In this document: positions 8,233 through 17,929 of the stretch, in pieces
Layout: each line of letters starts with the position of its first letter
Numbering within the stretch: position 1 is the first letter of the stretch
From: Streptomyces sp. CA-278952
Lineage (GTDB): Bacteria > Actinomycetota > Actinomycetes > Streptomycetales > Streptomycetaceae
Reading direction: 5' to 3'
Assembly: GCF_028747205.1 (NCBI RefSeq)
Contig: NZ_CP112880.1
Coordinates: 868,001 to 932,000 of the forward strand
DNA: 64,000 nt
Translations under genes and position numbers: made by a program
The notes under the pieces: model-generated
The model's input: only the letters and a program-made list of their open reading frames with translations
What the model was told of the DNA's origin: nothing
Database searches by the model: none

Positions 8233-9027
8233 CTACTGCCTCGGCTCGGGCCTCATGACCGCGAAGACCGCCCCGTAGGGATCGGCGACGTTGGCCATCT
8301 TGCCGACGCCGGGTACGTCCATGGCGGCCAGGGTCTCCGTGCCGCCGAGCCGCTTCGCCCCGGCCACCGTGGCGTCGACGTCGGCCACGGCGAAGTACGG
8401 CAGCCAGTGCGGGCCCCGGGCGGCCTCGGACGGGACGTCGCCCATCCGGACCAGGCCGCCGAACGACGCGTCCGGGCCGGCGCCGGCCGGGTGGACGGTG
8501 GTGTAGGTGTAGTCGGTGCCCTCCACCTGCAACTGGTCGGTCCCCCAGCCGAAGACGGTTCCGAAGAAGGCGGCCGCCGCCGGGACGTCGGAGGTGTACA
8601 GCTCGGCCCAGAGGAACGAGCCGGGCTCCTGGACGACGCCGAAGCCGGGGTGCGCCTTCGGCTGCCAGGCGCCGAAATACGCCCCGGCCGGGTCCGTGAA
8701 GCCGCCCATGCTGCCGAGGTCCAGGACGTCCATCGGCTCGAACGCGGCCCGGCCGCCCGCCCGCTCCACCGCCGCGGCGGTGGCGACGATGTCGGGCGAC
8801 TGGAAGGAGACCGACCAGGCGCTGGGCGACTCCTCCTCCGACACCGTCATCACCCCGCCGACGTACCGGCCGTCCAGGGTGAGCATTCCGTAGCCGCCGA
8901 CCTCGGGGCCGCCGGGGACCAGGCCCCACCCGAACAGCTCCCGGTAGAAGGCGGTGGCCCCGTCGAGATCGGGGGTGCCGAGATCGACCCAGTTGGGCGC
9001 TCCGTCGAGGAAGGTGGGGCTGATCAT
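8233..9027 (-). CDS. VOC family protein with two glyoxalase-like domains
   Basis: The 264-residue protein is built of two vicinal-oxygen-chelate domains. The first (about residues 10-125) begins PNWVDLGTPDLDGATAFYRELFGW. The second (about 140-262) begins WAELYTSDVPAAAAFFGTVFGW. Both have the beta-alpha-beta-beta-beta pattern and end in PxGAxF(A/G) segments (DPAGAYFGAW, DPYGAVFAVM). Such tandem VOC proteins occur widely in actinomycetes, often as small-molecule binding or resistance proteins rather than true glyoxalase I. The start at 9027 is preceded by GAGGAGCAGG. The substrate is unknown. Confidence 0.85.
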   Translation of the reverse strand: MISPTFLDGAPNWVDLGTPDLDGATAFYRELFGWGLVPGGPEVGGYGMLTLDGRYVGGVMTVSEEESPSAWSVSFQSPDIVATAAAVERAGGRAAFEPMDVLDLGSMGGFTDPAGAYFGAWQPKAHPGFGVVQEPGSFLWAELYTSDVPAAAAFFGTVFGWGTDQLQVEGTDYTYTTVHPAGAGPDASFGGLVRMGDVPSEAARGPHWLPYFAVADVDATVAGAKRLGGTETLAAMDVPGVGKMANVADPYGAVFAVMRPEPRQ

Positions 9028-9507
9028 GGCCTGCTCCTCAGTCGGTCCGGGGTATCTGGCTCGTCCGGTGCTGCCGCGTGGTTCCTCTCGTTCCGAGTCT
9101 TGCACCGGGCACCGACGACCGCAGTCCGCGCGGGACCGACCGTGGCGCGATACACCGCCCGGAGCCGCGGCGCCCGGAGCCGGGCGGTCCGGTGGGAGCC
9201 GGGGCCGACGGTGATCGCTTCTGTCACGCGGCTCAGCGTAGACAGGGCCGGGGTGCGGGGGCGAAGCGTTGGACCGGCGCGTCGCCCCGGCCGTCGGGCG
9301 GTGGTCGTTCGGCGCCGCACGTCAGCGCCCTGCCGCCCGACGCGTCGCGCGACTGTCGGGGGTGGGGGTGGGGGTCAGCGGTGCACGCCCGGGGCCTGTC
9401 GGCGGTACGTGGCACGATGGCGGGAAAGCCGACGGAGCGGGTCCCGGGGCGGTGAGACACCGGTCCCGGAGCGGTGAGGCGCCCACTCCGGGAACAGAGG
9501 GACGTAC
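9028..9507. other. 480-bp divergent intergenic region
   Basis: This lies between the VOC gene (leftward) and the SNF2 helicase gene (rightward), so it must hold both promoters. Short ORFs here are Arg/Pro rich and look like frame shadows. An imperfect direct repeat (GGTCCCGG-GCGGTGAG) occurs twice just before the helicase gene. I see no RNA gene or clean palindrome. Confidence 0.5.
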
Positions 9508-11736
9508 ATGAAGCAGAGCGGGGCGGCGGGCGGCACGGCCCTCGGGAGACTCGCGCACGGGGTCCCCGCGAGCCCGGTGCCGACAGGCAGCGCGGTCCGG
9601 GAGCTGCTCGCGCGGGCGGAGCGGCTCCTGGAGAGCGCCCGTGCCGTGCCGGCGGACCGGAAAGACGCGGTGGACGCCGTACGTTCCGTGCTCGATCCGC
9701 TGCTCGACTCCCTGGTGGGCCGGGAGCTGGCCGCCATCCCCGTATCCCGGCTCAAGGACGTCACCGAGGGACGGCTGCGTCTCGGGGCGCTGGAGCAGGC
9801 CGGGTTCGGCACGGTCGGGCAGGTCCACGGCACGGACCGCTACGAACTACGGCAGCTCCCCGGCGTCGGTGCGCACACCGCCGATCAGGCGCTGGCCGCC
9901 GCCGCGCAGCTCGCCCACGCCGTGCGGGACACCGTCTCGGTGCGGATCGACGTGGACGCCCCGGACGACACCACCACCGCACTGGTCGTCGCCCTGCACC
10001 GGCTGGCCGAGGCCGGTACGGACGCGCGGCGGGCGGTGGACGCGGCCCGCCGGCTCGCCGAGCGGCTCGGCCCCCCGGTGGCGGCGGCCGCACCGGCCGG
10101 GAGCCGGCTGCGCATGCTGTTCACGGGGCGTGAGGCGCGGGCGCGGGTGCGCGAGGCCGTCGGCGCGGTGCGCGCGGCCGTGGCGGACGCCGTGGAGCGG
10201 GAGCTGCCGGTTCTCTTCGCCCAGGCGTCGGCCGACCTGCTGCGGTCACCGGCGTCGCCCGCCGAGGCCTGGGTCGACTTCGAGCTGCGGTCCGCCGAGT
10301 ACTACAGCCTGCTCGCCGAGCTGTCCGGCAGCGGTCCGGACCGCGACGCCGCCGAGGGGTTCCTGCCCGCCGGGATCGCGGACCGGGTACGCGCGCTGCG
10401 CCTGGACGACACGCATCTGCGGGTGTCCCTGCGCGGCTACCAGGCGTTCGGGGCGCGCTTCGCGCTGGCGCAGAAGCGGGTCGTCATCGGGGACGAGATG
10501 GGGCTCGGCAAGACCGTGCAGGCCATCGCGGCGCTCGCCCATCTCGCCGCCCACGGCGAGAGCCACTTCCTCGTGGTCTGCCCGGCGAGCGTGCTGATCA
10601 ACTGGACCCGGGAGATCCGGGCCCGCTCCACCCTGCGCGCCGTGCCGGTGCACGGTGCGGAGCGGACCGGGGCGTTCGCGGACTGGCGGGAGAACGGCGG
10701 GGTGGCGGTGACCACGTTCGACGCACTGCACCTGCTGCCCGGGGCGGCGGCCTCGGTGCGGCCCGGGATGCTGGTCGTGGACGAGGCCCACTTCGTGAAG
10801 AACCCTGCGGCGCGCCGGTCGCGGGCGGTCGCCGGCTGGGCGGAGCACGTGGAGCGGGTGCTGTTCCTCACGGGCACCCCGATGGAGAACCGGGTCGAGG
10901 AGTTCCGCAGCCTCGTGCGCCAGCTCCGCCCCGAACTCGCGCCGTCGGTCAGCGGTACGCACGGCGCGGCCGGTTCGCAGGCCTTCCGCCGGGCCGTCGC
11001 CCCCGCCTACCTGCGCCGCAACCAGGCCGACGTGCTGGCCGAACTCCCGGCGCTGGTCCACGTGGACGAGTGGGAGGAGTTCGGCGCCCAGGACCGGGAC
11101 GCCTACCGGGAGGCGGTCGCCTCGGGGCGGTTCATGCGGATGCGCCGGGCCGCCTACGCCGTGCCCGAGGCGTCCGCCAAGCTGGAGCGGCTGCGCGAGC
11201 TGGTCGACGAGGCGCGGGAGACCGGCCTGAAGGTGGTCGTCTTCTCCTACTTCCGCGAGGTCCTCGCGGCCGTCGGCGAAGCCCTGGGCGCGGAGGCCTT
11301 CGGGCCGCTCTCCGGGAGCGTCCCGCCGGCCCGGCGGCAGGAGCTCGTCGATGCCTTCTCCGCCGTGGACGGGCACGCGGTGCTGCTGAGCCAGATCCAG
11401 GCCGGGGGTACCGGGCTGAACATGCAGGCCGCCTCCGTGGTCATCCTGTGCGAGCCGCAGATCAAACCCACGCTGGAGCATCAGGCCGTAGCCCGTGCGC
11501 ACCGGATGGGCCAGGTGCGCACGGTCCAGGTGCACCGGCTGCTGGCCACGGACAGCGTCGACCAGCGCCTGGTGGAGCTGCTGGCCCGCAAGGACCGGCT
11601 CTTCGACGCGTACGCCCGGCGCAGCGATCTCGCGGAGACCACCCCGGACGCGGTGGACGTCTCCGACGCCGATCTGGCCCGGCGCATCGTCGAGGAGGAG
11701 CAGCGGCGGCTCGCGGACGACGCCCGCCGTCCGTGA
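9508..11736 (+). CDS. SNF2-family DEAH helicase/ATPase with HhH-like N-terminal region
   Basis: This is a SWI2/SNF2 ATPase of 742 residues. Visible motifs are I GDEMGLGKTVQ (about residue 328), II VVDEAHFVKNP, III LTGTPMENR, V SQIQAGGTGLNMQAA and VI QAVARAHRMGQ. The N-terminal third contains LEQAGFGTVGQVHGTDRYELRQLPGVG, a helix-hairpin-helix-like sequence that would bind DNA backbone, followed by an Ala-rich helical region. The ATG at 9508 follows GAGGGA. Bacterial proteins of this group remodel or translocate along double-stranded DNA; many take part in repair or in removing RNA polymerase. No restriction or defence partner is adjacent, so a housekeeping or repair role is most likely. The last residues are Arg-rich. 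Confidence 0.88.
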   Translation: MKQSGAAGGTALGRLAHGVPASPVPTGSAVRELLARAERLLESARAVPADRKDAVDAVRSVLDPLLDSLVGRELAAIPVSRLKDVTEGRLRLGALEQAGFGTVGQVHGTDRYELRQLPGVGAHTADQALAAAAQLAHAVRDTVSVRIDVDAPDDTTTALVVALHRLAEAGTDARRAVDAARRLAERLGPPVAAAAPAGSRLRMLFTGREARARVREAVGAVRAAVADAVERELPVLFAQASADLLRSPASPAEAWVDFELRSAEYYSLLAELSGSGPDRDAAEGFLPAGIADRVRALRLDDTHLRVSLRGYQAFGARFALAQKRVVIGDEMGLGKTVQAIAALAHLAAHGESHFLVVCPASVLINWTREIRARSTLRAVPVHGAERTGAFADWRENGGVAVTTFDALHLLPGAAASVRPGMLVVDEAHFVKNPAARRSRAVAGWAEHVERVLFLTGTPMENRVEEFRSLVRQLRPELAPSVSGTHGAAGSQAFRRAVAPAYLRRNQADVLAELPALVHVDEWEEFGAQDRDAYREAVASGRFMRMRRAAYAVPEASAKLERLRELVDEARETGLKVVVFSYFREVLAAVGEALGAEAFGPLSGSVPPARRQELVDAFSAVDGHAVLLSQIQAGGTGLNMQAASVVILCEPQIKPTLEHQAVARAHRMGQVRTVQVHRLLATDSVDQRLVELLARKDRLFDAYARRSDLAETTPDAVDVSDADLARRIVEEEQRRLADDARRP

Positions 11737-11817
11737 CCGGGGCCGCCCGCCGCCGCGACCGGGGCCGCCCGGCCGCCCGTGACCGGGGCCGCCCGCCGTC
11801 CATGACCGGGCCCGCCC
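11735..11817. repeat. four degenerate copies of GACCGGGGCCGCCC
   Basis: Copies begin at 11735, 11757, 11781 and 11804 (the last with one change), immediately after the helicase stop. They are spaced 22-24 bp, separated by CGCC-type filler. The array could act as part of the convergent terminator between the helicase and the laccase gene. Confidence 0.7.
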
Positions 11818-11854
11818 CTCCGCGGGCCCCGTGGCGGACGGGGCACGGACGGGG

Positions 11855-12904
11855 TCAGTGCTGGTGCTCCCCGGCGCCCTTCCCGGACTTCTCCTCGGCG
11901 CTCTGCGTGCCGCTCTTCTCCGCGGCCTTCTTCTCCGTGCCGCCCGCCGCGTGGTGGGGTTCGTACCCCGGAATGGTGCCGTCGGGCTTCTTGATCAGCA
12001 GGAGCCCCGCCATCCCCATGTCGGAGTGGCTCTGGACATGGCAGTGGTACATCCACGCGCCCGCGCCCACCCGTTCGCCCGCGATGATCTGGAGGCCGAA
12101 GGAGTCCGCGGGGCCGCAGATCTTGTTGTCGATGACCCGGCTCGGGTCGTCGGGGCCGGTGAGGATACCGGTCCGGTTGTCCGCCCAGCGGTGACCGTGG
12201 ATATGGAAGGTGTGGTAGTACTCACCGTGCGTGATCATCACGAACTCGAGCCGATCACCCACCGTGGCCTCGAAGTTGACGCTGTTGTGGGCCGTCTTGT
12301 TGTTGATCATCATGTCGTTGAAGACGACCGTGCAGGTCTGGTCGGGCAGGATGTCGCCCTTGCGGCGCACGACGACCGGTCCGTACAGCCCCTTGCGGAT
12401 GCCGCCAGTGCCGTGGTCCGTGCCGACGACGTGGTCGTGGTAGTGCCAGTAGCCCGCGCTGCCCGGCTCGTAGGTGCCGTCCTTGCGGACGCGCGGGGCG
12501 TGGGTGCGCCAGGTGTACGTCCGGGAGCCGCCGGGCTCGACGTGACTCCTGTTCATCCGGGTGCCGTCGTTGGCGATGTCGTAGTCGACGCCGTGGACGT
12601 GGAGGCTGGCGTCGACGTCGGTGAGGTTCTCGAACTCGATGTGGACCGTGTCGCCCTCGTTCAGCTCGATGAGGGGGCCGGGGATCGAGGCCTTGCCCTT
12701 CTCGAAGCCGTAGCCCAGCTCGCCGTTCGGCAACTTCTCGGCGTACATCTTCAGCCGTCGCACCACCCCACCGGCCGGGGCCGTACGGGGCGGATTCTCG
12801 GCCGAGCTCGCCTCCACCGCTCCGAGCGACAACGATGTCACCCCGGTCGCGGCCGCGGCTGCGCCACCGACCAGCATCCGCCGGCTGAAGGTCCTTCGGT
12901 CCAT
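11855..12904 (-). CDS. two-domain small laccase (SLAC type), Tat-exported multicopper oxidase
   Basis: This secreted multicopper oxidase oxidises phenols and similar one-electron donors with reduction of O2 to water. It is clearly related to the trimeric small laccase SLAC/EpoA of Streptomyces (about 343 aa; here 349). The Tat signal is [17 protein letters not shown]. Copper ligands are HVHG and HYHDH in domain 1, then HTFHIHGH and [12 protein letters not shown] in domain 2, with the type-1 copper Cys in HCHVQSH. The stretch [21 protein letters not shown] is characteristic of the family. The tail is Lys/Glu rich and ends GEHQH, a possible extra copper-binding end. The gene is divergent from the ThuA-dehydrogenase operon; the 272 bp between them hold both promoters. 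Confidence 0.95.
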   Translation of the reverse strand: MDRRTFSRRMLVGGAAAAATGVTSLSLGAVEASSAENPPRTAPAGGVVRRLKMYAEKLPNGELGYGFEKGKASIPGPLIELNEGDTVHIEFENLTDVDASLHVHGVDYDIANDGTRMNRSHVEPGGSRTYTWRTHAPRVRKDGTYEPGSAGYWHYHDHVVGTDHGTGGIRKGLYGPVVVRRKGDILPDQTCTVVFNDMMINNKTAHNSVNFEATVGDRLEFVMITHGEYYHTFHIHGHRWADNRTGILTGPDDPSRVIDNKICGPADSFGLQIIAGERVGAGAWMYHCHVQSHSDMGMAGLLLIKKPDGTIPGYEPHHAAGGTEKKAAEKSGTQSAEEKSGKGAGEHQH

Positions 12905-13176
12905 GTCGAACTCCCCACTGCGATAAGAGAACTGGCGATGCCGCAGGAAACGGAACGGCGCTCACGGGATCCCGGAACGGGCCACACCGTAGCCGGGGCA
13001 TCCTCGTTTATCCACACCCAGGACAAAGTTCACACGATTGCTGCCATACCTATTGGCGTACCGCGAAAAGAGGTCTAGCTTCGTGCGCTGTCACAGTGAA
13101 TCAAGAGGTACCGACGAAGAGTGAGCAAGCCACAGTCACCGAGAGGTGCAGTGACCACAGAGGGGTGGGTGACCAC

Positions 13177-15681
13177 ATGCAGCGCGCATCACATCACCGG
13201 TCCAGATCACGACGCGGCCTCGCGGCGGCCGTGGCGGCCGGCGCACTGACCGTGTCCATGCTGGGCGGCGGCGGCCCGGCCAGCGCGGATCAGTCGCCGG
13301 ACCGGGCCCTGGTCGAGAAGATGGCGACAACGTTGTCCTTGCCGACTCCGCCCGGTTCCGCCAAGCAGGTCAAGGTGTTGGTCTTCCACGCCTCGGCCGG
13401 CGACGAGGCACCGTACACGGACGCCGGTATCGCGGCGATCGAGAAGATCGGGCTGAGCGGCCCGGAGTCCGGGCGGTTCGCCACCGTGGCCACAGCGGAC
13501 CCCCGGGTCTTCACCAACGGCAAGCGGCTCGGCTCGTTCCACGCCGTCGTCTTCCTGACCGGCGGGGGCGACGTCCTCGACCCGGAGCAGGAAGCCGGCC
13601 TGGAGGCCTACATGGAGGCGGGCGGCGGTTTCCTCGGCATCCATGACGCGGCGCGGACCGAACCGTACTCGGACTGGTTCACCGGACTGGTCGGAGCGCG
13701 CCCCGCGGCGAACAGCCCGGCTTCCACGCAGCGGGCGACCGTGGAGATCGGCGACCGGGTCCACCCGGCCACCAAGAACCTGCCGTTGGAGTGGAAGCGC
13801 CCCGACAAGTGGCTCAACTGGACGAAGAACCCGTCCGGTGACGTCCACACCGTGGCGCGCGTGCGGGAGATGACGTACAAGCCGGGCGCGAGCGCCAACG
13901 GCTGGGACCACCCGGTCTCCTGGTGCCGCGACTACGACGGCGGCCGGTCCTTCTACACGGCCATGGGCGGTACGGCGAACAGCTTCGCGGAGACCGACTT
14001 CCGCGACCATCTGCGCGGTGCCCTCGCCTGGACGAACCGGACCTCGCAGGCCGACTGCAAGGCGACGATCACCTCCAACTACACCGCCGAGCGCCTGACC
14101 CAGCCCAACCAGCCGGGCCAGAACGACCAGATCGGCGAGCCGCACGGTCTGGTGACCGCACCGGACGGACGGGTCTTCTACATCGGGCGCGGCGGGGCCG
14201 ACAGCTCCGTGCCGGTCGTCACCGACTGGAACGACCCGGACATCGGCAAGGGCAAGGGCGAGATCCACGTCTACGACCCGGAGACCAGGAAGGTCACCCT
14301 GGCGGGTGCGCTGGACGTCTTCGGCAACAAGGGCGGCGGGGACGAACTGGTCAAGGTCGAGGAGGGGTTGCTCGGCATCGAGCTGGACCCGGACTTCGCG
14401 TCCAACGGGTGGGTGTATCTGCACTACACCCCGCACGCGAAGATCGACCGCGACAAACGCATGGCGACCCGTCAGGTCTCCCGCTTCACCTTCGACTCCG
14501 CGACCAACAAGCTGGACCTGGCCTCGGAGAAGGTGCTGCTCGGCTGGCCGGTGCAGATCAACAGCTGCTGCCACGCGGGCGGCGGCATGGCCTGGGACTC
14601 CGGGGACAACCTGTACATCGCGACCGGCGACAACAACTCCTCCGGCTTCAGCGGTGGTTACTCCGGCAACAACCCGGAGCCGAACTACAAGGGCGTCGGC
14701 TTCGCCGACGCGCGGCGCACCGCGGGCAACACCAACAACCTCAACGGGAAGATCCTGCGGATCCACCCGGAGGACGACGGCACGTACACCCTGCCGTCCG
14801 GCAACCTCTTCACCGGCGAGGAGCCGGACGAGGGCGGCGGCAAGACCCGCGGCGAGATCTACGTGATGGGCGTGCGCAACCCGGCCCGGATCTCGATCGA
14901 CACCGCGACGGACACGCTGTACGCGGGGTGGGTCGGCCCCGACGCGGGCGCCCCGTCCACCACCTGGGGCCCGGCGAAGTACGACACGTTCGCCGCGATC
15001 ACCAAGGCGGGCAACCACGGCTGGCCGTACTGCATGGGCAACAACCAGCCCTACCGGGACCGTAATCTGCCCGACCCGAGCAAGCCGCTGGGCTGGTACG
15101 ACTGCGACGCGCCGAAGAACGAGTCGCCGCACAACGACGGCCTGGTCAAGATCCCGCCGGTGACCCCGAACACCATCTGGTACTCCCCGCAGGGCGGCGG
15201 GGTCGACTACCCGCGCGACGAGAACGGCGTACCGAGCTACAAGACGGAGGAGGGCAAGCAGCTGCTCCCCTGGCTCAAGGGCGGCGGGCAGGCCACGATG
15301 AACGGCCCGGTCTACCGCCACGACGCGCAGAGCGAGTCCACCGCCAAGTGGCCCGCCTACTGGGACGGCAAGTGGTTCGTCGGCGACTTCTACGACGACA
15401 CCCAGCCCCGGCACGCCGTGCTCACCGACCCGAAGACGGTCGGCAAGGGCGGACTGCCCACGCACGCCGAGTCGTTGAAGAAGATCATCCCGGTCGGGGC
15501 GGACGGCATCCGCAACCTGATGGACTGGAAGTTCGCGCCGGACGGCTCGCTGTACGTCCTGGACTACGGGCGCGGCTTCTTCACCTCCGACCCCAAGTCC
15601 GCGCTGTGGCGCGTGACGTACAAGGGCGGCGCCGCGACCCCGGCCGCCAAGGATCTCGTCGGAAAGGCGGCGGCGAAGTGA
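13177..15681 (+). CDS. secreted ThuA domain plus PQQ-type glucose/sorbosone dehydrogenase
   Basis: This is a two-domain exported enzyme of 834 residues. A signal peptide (MQRASHHRSRSRRGLAAAVAAGALTV, cleavage near ASADQ) leads to a ThuA-like domain (about residues 65-290: VKVLVFHASAG, VVFLTGGGDVL, GGGFLGIHDAAR). ThuA proteins act on trehalose or 3-keto-sugar derivatives. The second half (about 310-830) is a soluble glucose/sorbosone dehydrogenase beta-propeller (GEPHGLVTAPDGRVFYIGRGG, GLLGIELDPDFASNGWVYLHYTP, NLNGKILRIHPEDDGTY, GEIYVMGVRNPARI, FAPDGSLYVLDYGRG), which would use PQQ and pass electrons to an external acceptor. A GTG at 13165 is an alternative start. The stop overlaps the next gene as GTGA, so the two are translationally coupled. 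Confidence 0.85.
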   Translation: MQRASHHRSRSRRGLAAAVAAGALTVSMLGGGGPASADQSPDRALVEKMATTLSLPTPPGSAKQVKVLVFHASAGDEAPYTDAGIAAIEKIGLSGPESGRFATVATADPRVFTNGKRLGSFHAVVFLTGGGDVLDPEQEAGLEAYMEAGGGFLGIHDAARTEPYSDWFTGLVGARPAANSPASTQRATVEIGDRVHPATKNLPLEWKRPDKWLNWTKNPSGDVHTVARVREMTYKPGASANGWDHPVSWCRDYDGGRSFYTAMGGTANSFAETDFRDHLRGALAWTNRTSQADCKATITSNYTAERLTQPNQPGQNDQIGEPHGLVTAPDGRVFYIGRGGADSSVPVVTDWNDPDIGKGKGEIHVYDPETRKVTLAGALDVFGNKGGGDELVKVEEGLLGIELDPDFASNGWVYLHYTPHAKIDRDKRMATRQVSRFTFDSATNKLDLASEKVLLGWPVQINSCCHAGGGMAWDSGDNLYIATGDNNSSGFSGGYSGNNPEPNYKGVGFADARRTAGNTNNLNGKILRIHPEDDGTYTLPSGNLFTGEEPDEGGGKTRGEIYVMGVRNPARISIDTATDTLYAGWVGPDAGAPSTTWGPAKYDTFAAITKAGNHGWPYCMGNNQPYRDRNLPDPSKPLGWYDCDAPKNESPHNDGLVKIPPVTPNTIWYSPQGGGVDYPRDENGVPSYKTEEGKQLLPWLKGGGQATMNGPVYRHDAQSESTAKWPAYWDGKWFVGDFYDDTQPRHAVLTDPKTVGKGGLPTHAESLKKIIPVGADGIRNLMDWKFAPDGSLYVLDYGRGFFTSDPKSALWRVTYKGGAATPAAKDLVGKAAAK

Positions 15682-17915
15682 GACACCACTCGCTCCTGAC
15701 ACGCGGGCGGCACCGTCCGCCGAGCTTCTGGGTGGCCCTGCTGGCCTCCCTCCTCATGGTCCTCGGACTGACCTCGACGGCCGCGTACGGCAAGGGGGAC
15801 GACGCTCCCCCGGCGGCCGCCGCCGACCAGGTGCTGACCTGGACCGCGGGCGATCCGATCGACCGCTATCTGTCCGCGCCGAAGACGGCGGTGGCCGGCA
15901 AGGCGACCATCGTCTTCGAGAACAGCACGGCCACCGGGAACACGACGAGCATGCCGCACACGCTGACGTTCGGCGTGTCGGACCCGGAGTTCAACAACGA
16001 CGTCCAGCTGAACATCCTGGCCAACCCGGGCGACGCCGAGGGCGGCAAGCACAGCGTGGAGGTCACGCTGTCGCCCGGCCGGTACTTCTACCACTGCACG
16101 ATCCCCGGCCACGGCATGATGCAGGGCATCCTGACCGTCACCGAGGGCAGCGGCGAGGACACCGAGGCCCCCGCGACCTCGGCGAAGGTCGACGGCGACC
16201 AGAACGGTGACGGCGCGTACATCGGCCAGGCCACCGTCGCCGTCGAGGCCACCGACGCCGGCTCCGGCGTCGACACCGTCGAGTTCGCCCTCGGGGCGGA
16301 CGGCGAGTGGCAGCCCTACACCGCGCCCGTCGTGGTGAACGAGGTCGGCGACCACACGGTCCGCTACCGGGCCACCGACAAGGCGGGCAACGTGGCGGCG
16401 GAGAAATCCGTCGACTTCGCGGTCGCCGCGCCGCCGACCGACGACAAGACGCCGCCGGAGACCTCGGCGACCGTCTCGGGCGAGAAGGACGACGCGGGCG
16501 CGTACCTGGGCATGGCCACGGTCACCGTGACCGCGTCCGACACCGGGTCCGGCGTCAACACCATCGAGTACGCGCTCGGCGCGGACGGCGCGTGGCAGCC
16601 GTACACCGCACCGGTGATGGTCCACGAGCTGGGTGAGCACCAGGTCCGCTACCGGGCCACCGACCGGTCGGGCAACGTGGCGGACGAGAAGGCCGTCGAC
16701 TTCACCGTGGTCGAGCCGCCGTCCCAGGACCAGACGGCTCCGGAGACCTCGGTGAAGGTCGAGGGCGACAAGAACAGCGACGGCGCGTTCATCACCAGCG
16801 CCAAGGCCACCGTCTCGGCGACCGACGACGACTCGGGCGTGGACAAGGTCGAGTACAGCCTCGACGGCGGTCCCTACCTCGCCTACACCACCCCGGTGAT
16901 CGTCGACCGGGTCGGCTACCACTCCATCGCCCACCGGGCGACGGACAAGGCGGGCAACACCTCCGAGGCGAAGAAGGTGTCGTTCACCATCGCCCAGGGC
17001 GGCGGGGTTCCCGCCCCGAACTGCGCGGAGTTCGACGAGCGGCACACCGTCTTCGTCGGCACGATCGACACGGGCGTCCCGAACCGGATCACCCGTAACC
17101 GCTGCACGATCAACGAGCTGATCGAGGACGAGAAGGACTGGTCCTCCCACGCGCTGTTCCTCAAGCACGTGACGACGGTGCTCGACAGGCTGAAGGCCGA
17201 CGGCGTCATCGACCTGCGCGAGCGCCGGGCGATCAACCAGGCCGCCAAGCAGTCGGGCATCGGGAAGCCGGGCCAGGTCGAGGGCTACACCAAGCTCTTC
17301 GACGGCACGGCGGACTCGCTCGCCAAGTGGAGCCACGTGGGCGGCGGCAAGTTCGAGCTGAACGAGGAGGAGGGCTCCATCACCAGCTCCACCACGGTCG
17401 GTGGAATGGGCATGCTGTGGCTGCCGAACCGGGCCTACGGCGACTACTCGCTCAAGCTCCAGTGGCGGGACGACGCCCCGGGCTCGGGCAACGCCAACGG
17501 CGGGGTCTTCGTCCGCTTCCCGAAGGTCCACGACCACCCGGAGGAGTCGCGTCCGGAGTGGGTCGCCATCAAGTACGGCCATGAGATCCAGATCAACGAC
17601 CGGCCGGACGGCGACATGTACAAGACCGGTTCGGTGTACGGCTTCGACCGGGTGGGGCTCGGCGGCGCCGGCGTCACGCCGAAGGGGACCTGGAACGACT
17701 ACGAGATCAAGGTGGTGGACCAGCACTACGAGATCTACCGCAACGGTGTCCTGATCAACGAGTTCGACAACACCGGTGGTCAGCTCTTCGAGCCGCCGCG
17801 GGGCGACGACCCGGGCACCGACGGCCGGCGGTTCGCCTCCGGTTACATCGGGCTCCAGGTGCACGGCGTCACCGACGTCATCTCGTACCGCGACATCCGG
17901 ATCAAGGAGCTGTAG
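15678..17915 (+). CDS. secreted cupredoxin, three Ig-like repeats, 3-keto-disaccharide hydrolase (DUF1080)
   Basis: This is a 745-residue mosaic secreted protein. The GTG start overlaps the previous stop. Segments in order: signal peptide (FWVALLASLLMVLGLTS); cupredoxin (about 50-158) with copper ligands His in MPHTLTF and Cys/His/Met in YHCTIPGHGMMQG; three roughly 93-residue beta-sandwich repeats (about 163-440), each reading S-G-V-(D/N)-(T/K)-(V/I)-E-(F/Y)-(A/S)-L, PY(T/L)APV and (Y/H)RATD(K/R)(A/S)GN; a Cys-containing helical linker (NCAEFDERHTVFVGTIDTG); and a C-terminal LamG-like domain (about 537-745: LFDGTADSLAKW, ANGGVFVRFP, GHEIQINDRPDGD, WNDYEIKVV, GYIGLQVHG) of the DUF1080 type, which hydrolyses 3-keto-glycosides. 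The copper domain could accept electrons from the partner dehydrogenase. Confidence 0.87.
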   Translation: MRHHSLLTRGRHRPPSFWVALLASLLMVLGLTSTAAYGKGDDAPPAAAADQVLTWTAGDPIDRYLSAPKTAVAGKATIVFENSTATGNTTSMPHTLTFGVSDPEFNNDVQLNILANPGDAEGGKHSVEVTLSPGRYFYHCTIPGHGMMQGILTVTEGSGEDTEAPATSAKVDGDQNGDGAYIGQATVAVEATDAGSGVDTVEFALGADGEWQPYTAPVVVNEVGDHTVRYRATDKAGNVAAEKSVDFAVAAPPTDDKTPPETSATVSGEKDDAGAYLGMATVTVTASDTGSGVNTIEYALGADGAWQPYTAPVMVHELGEHQVRYRATDRSGNVADEKAVDFTVVEPPSQDQTAPETSVKVEGDKNSDGAFITSAKATVSATDDDSGVDKVEYSLDGGPYLAYTTPVIVDRVGYHSIAHRATDKAGNTSEAKKVSFTIAQGGGVPAPNCAEFDERHTVFVGTIDTGVPNRITRNRCTINELIEDEKDWSSHALFLKHVTTVLDRLKADGVIDLRERRAINQAAKQSGIGKPGQVEGYTKLFDGTADSLAKWSHVGGGKFELNEEEGSITSSTTVGGMGMLWLPNRAYGDYSLKLQWRDDAPGSGNANGGVFVRFPKVHDHPEESRPEWVAIKYGHEIQINDRPDGDMYKTGSVYGFDRVGLGGAGVTPKGTWNDYEIKVVDQHYEIYRNGVLINEFDNTGGQLFEPPRGDDPGTDGRRFASGYIGLQVHGVTDVISYRDIRIKEL

Positions 17916-17929
17916 ACCGCGGGGCCCGC

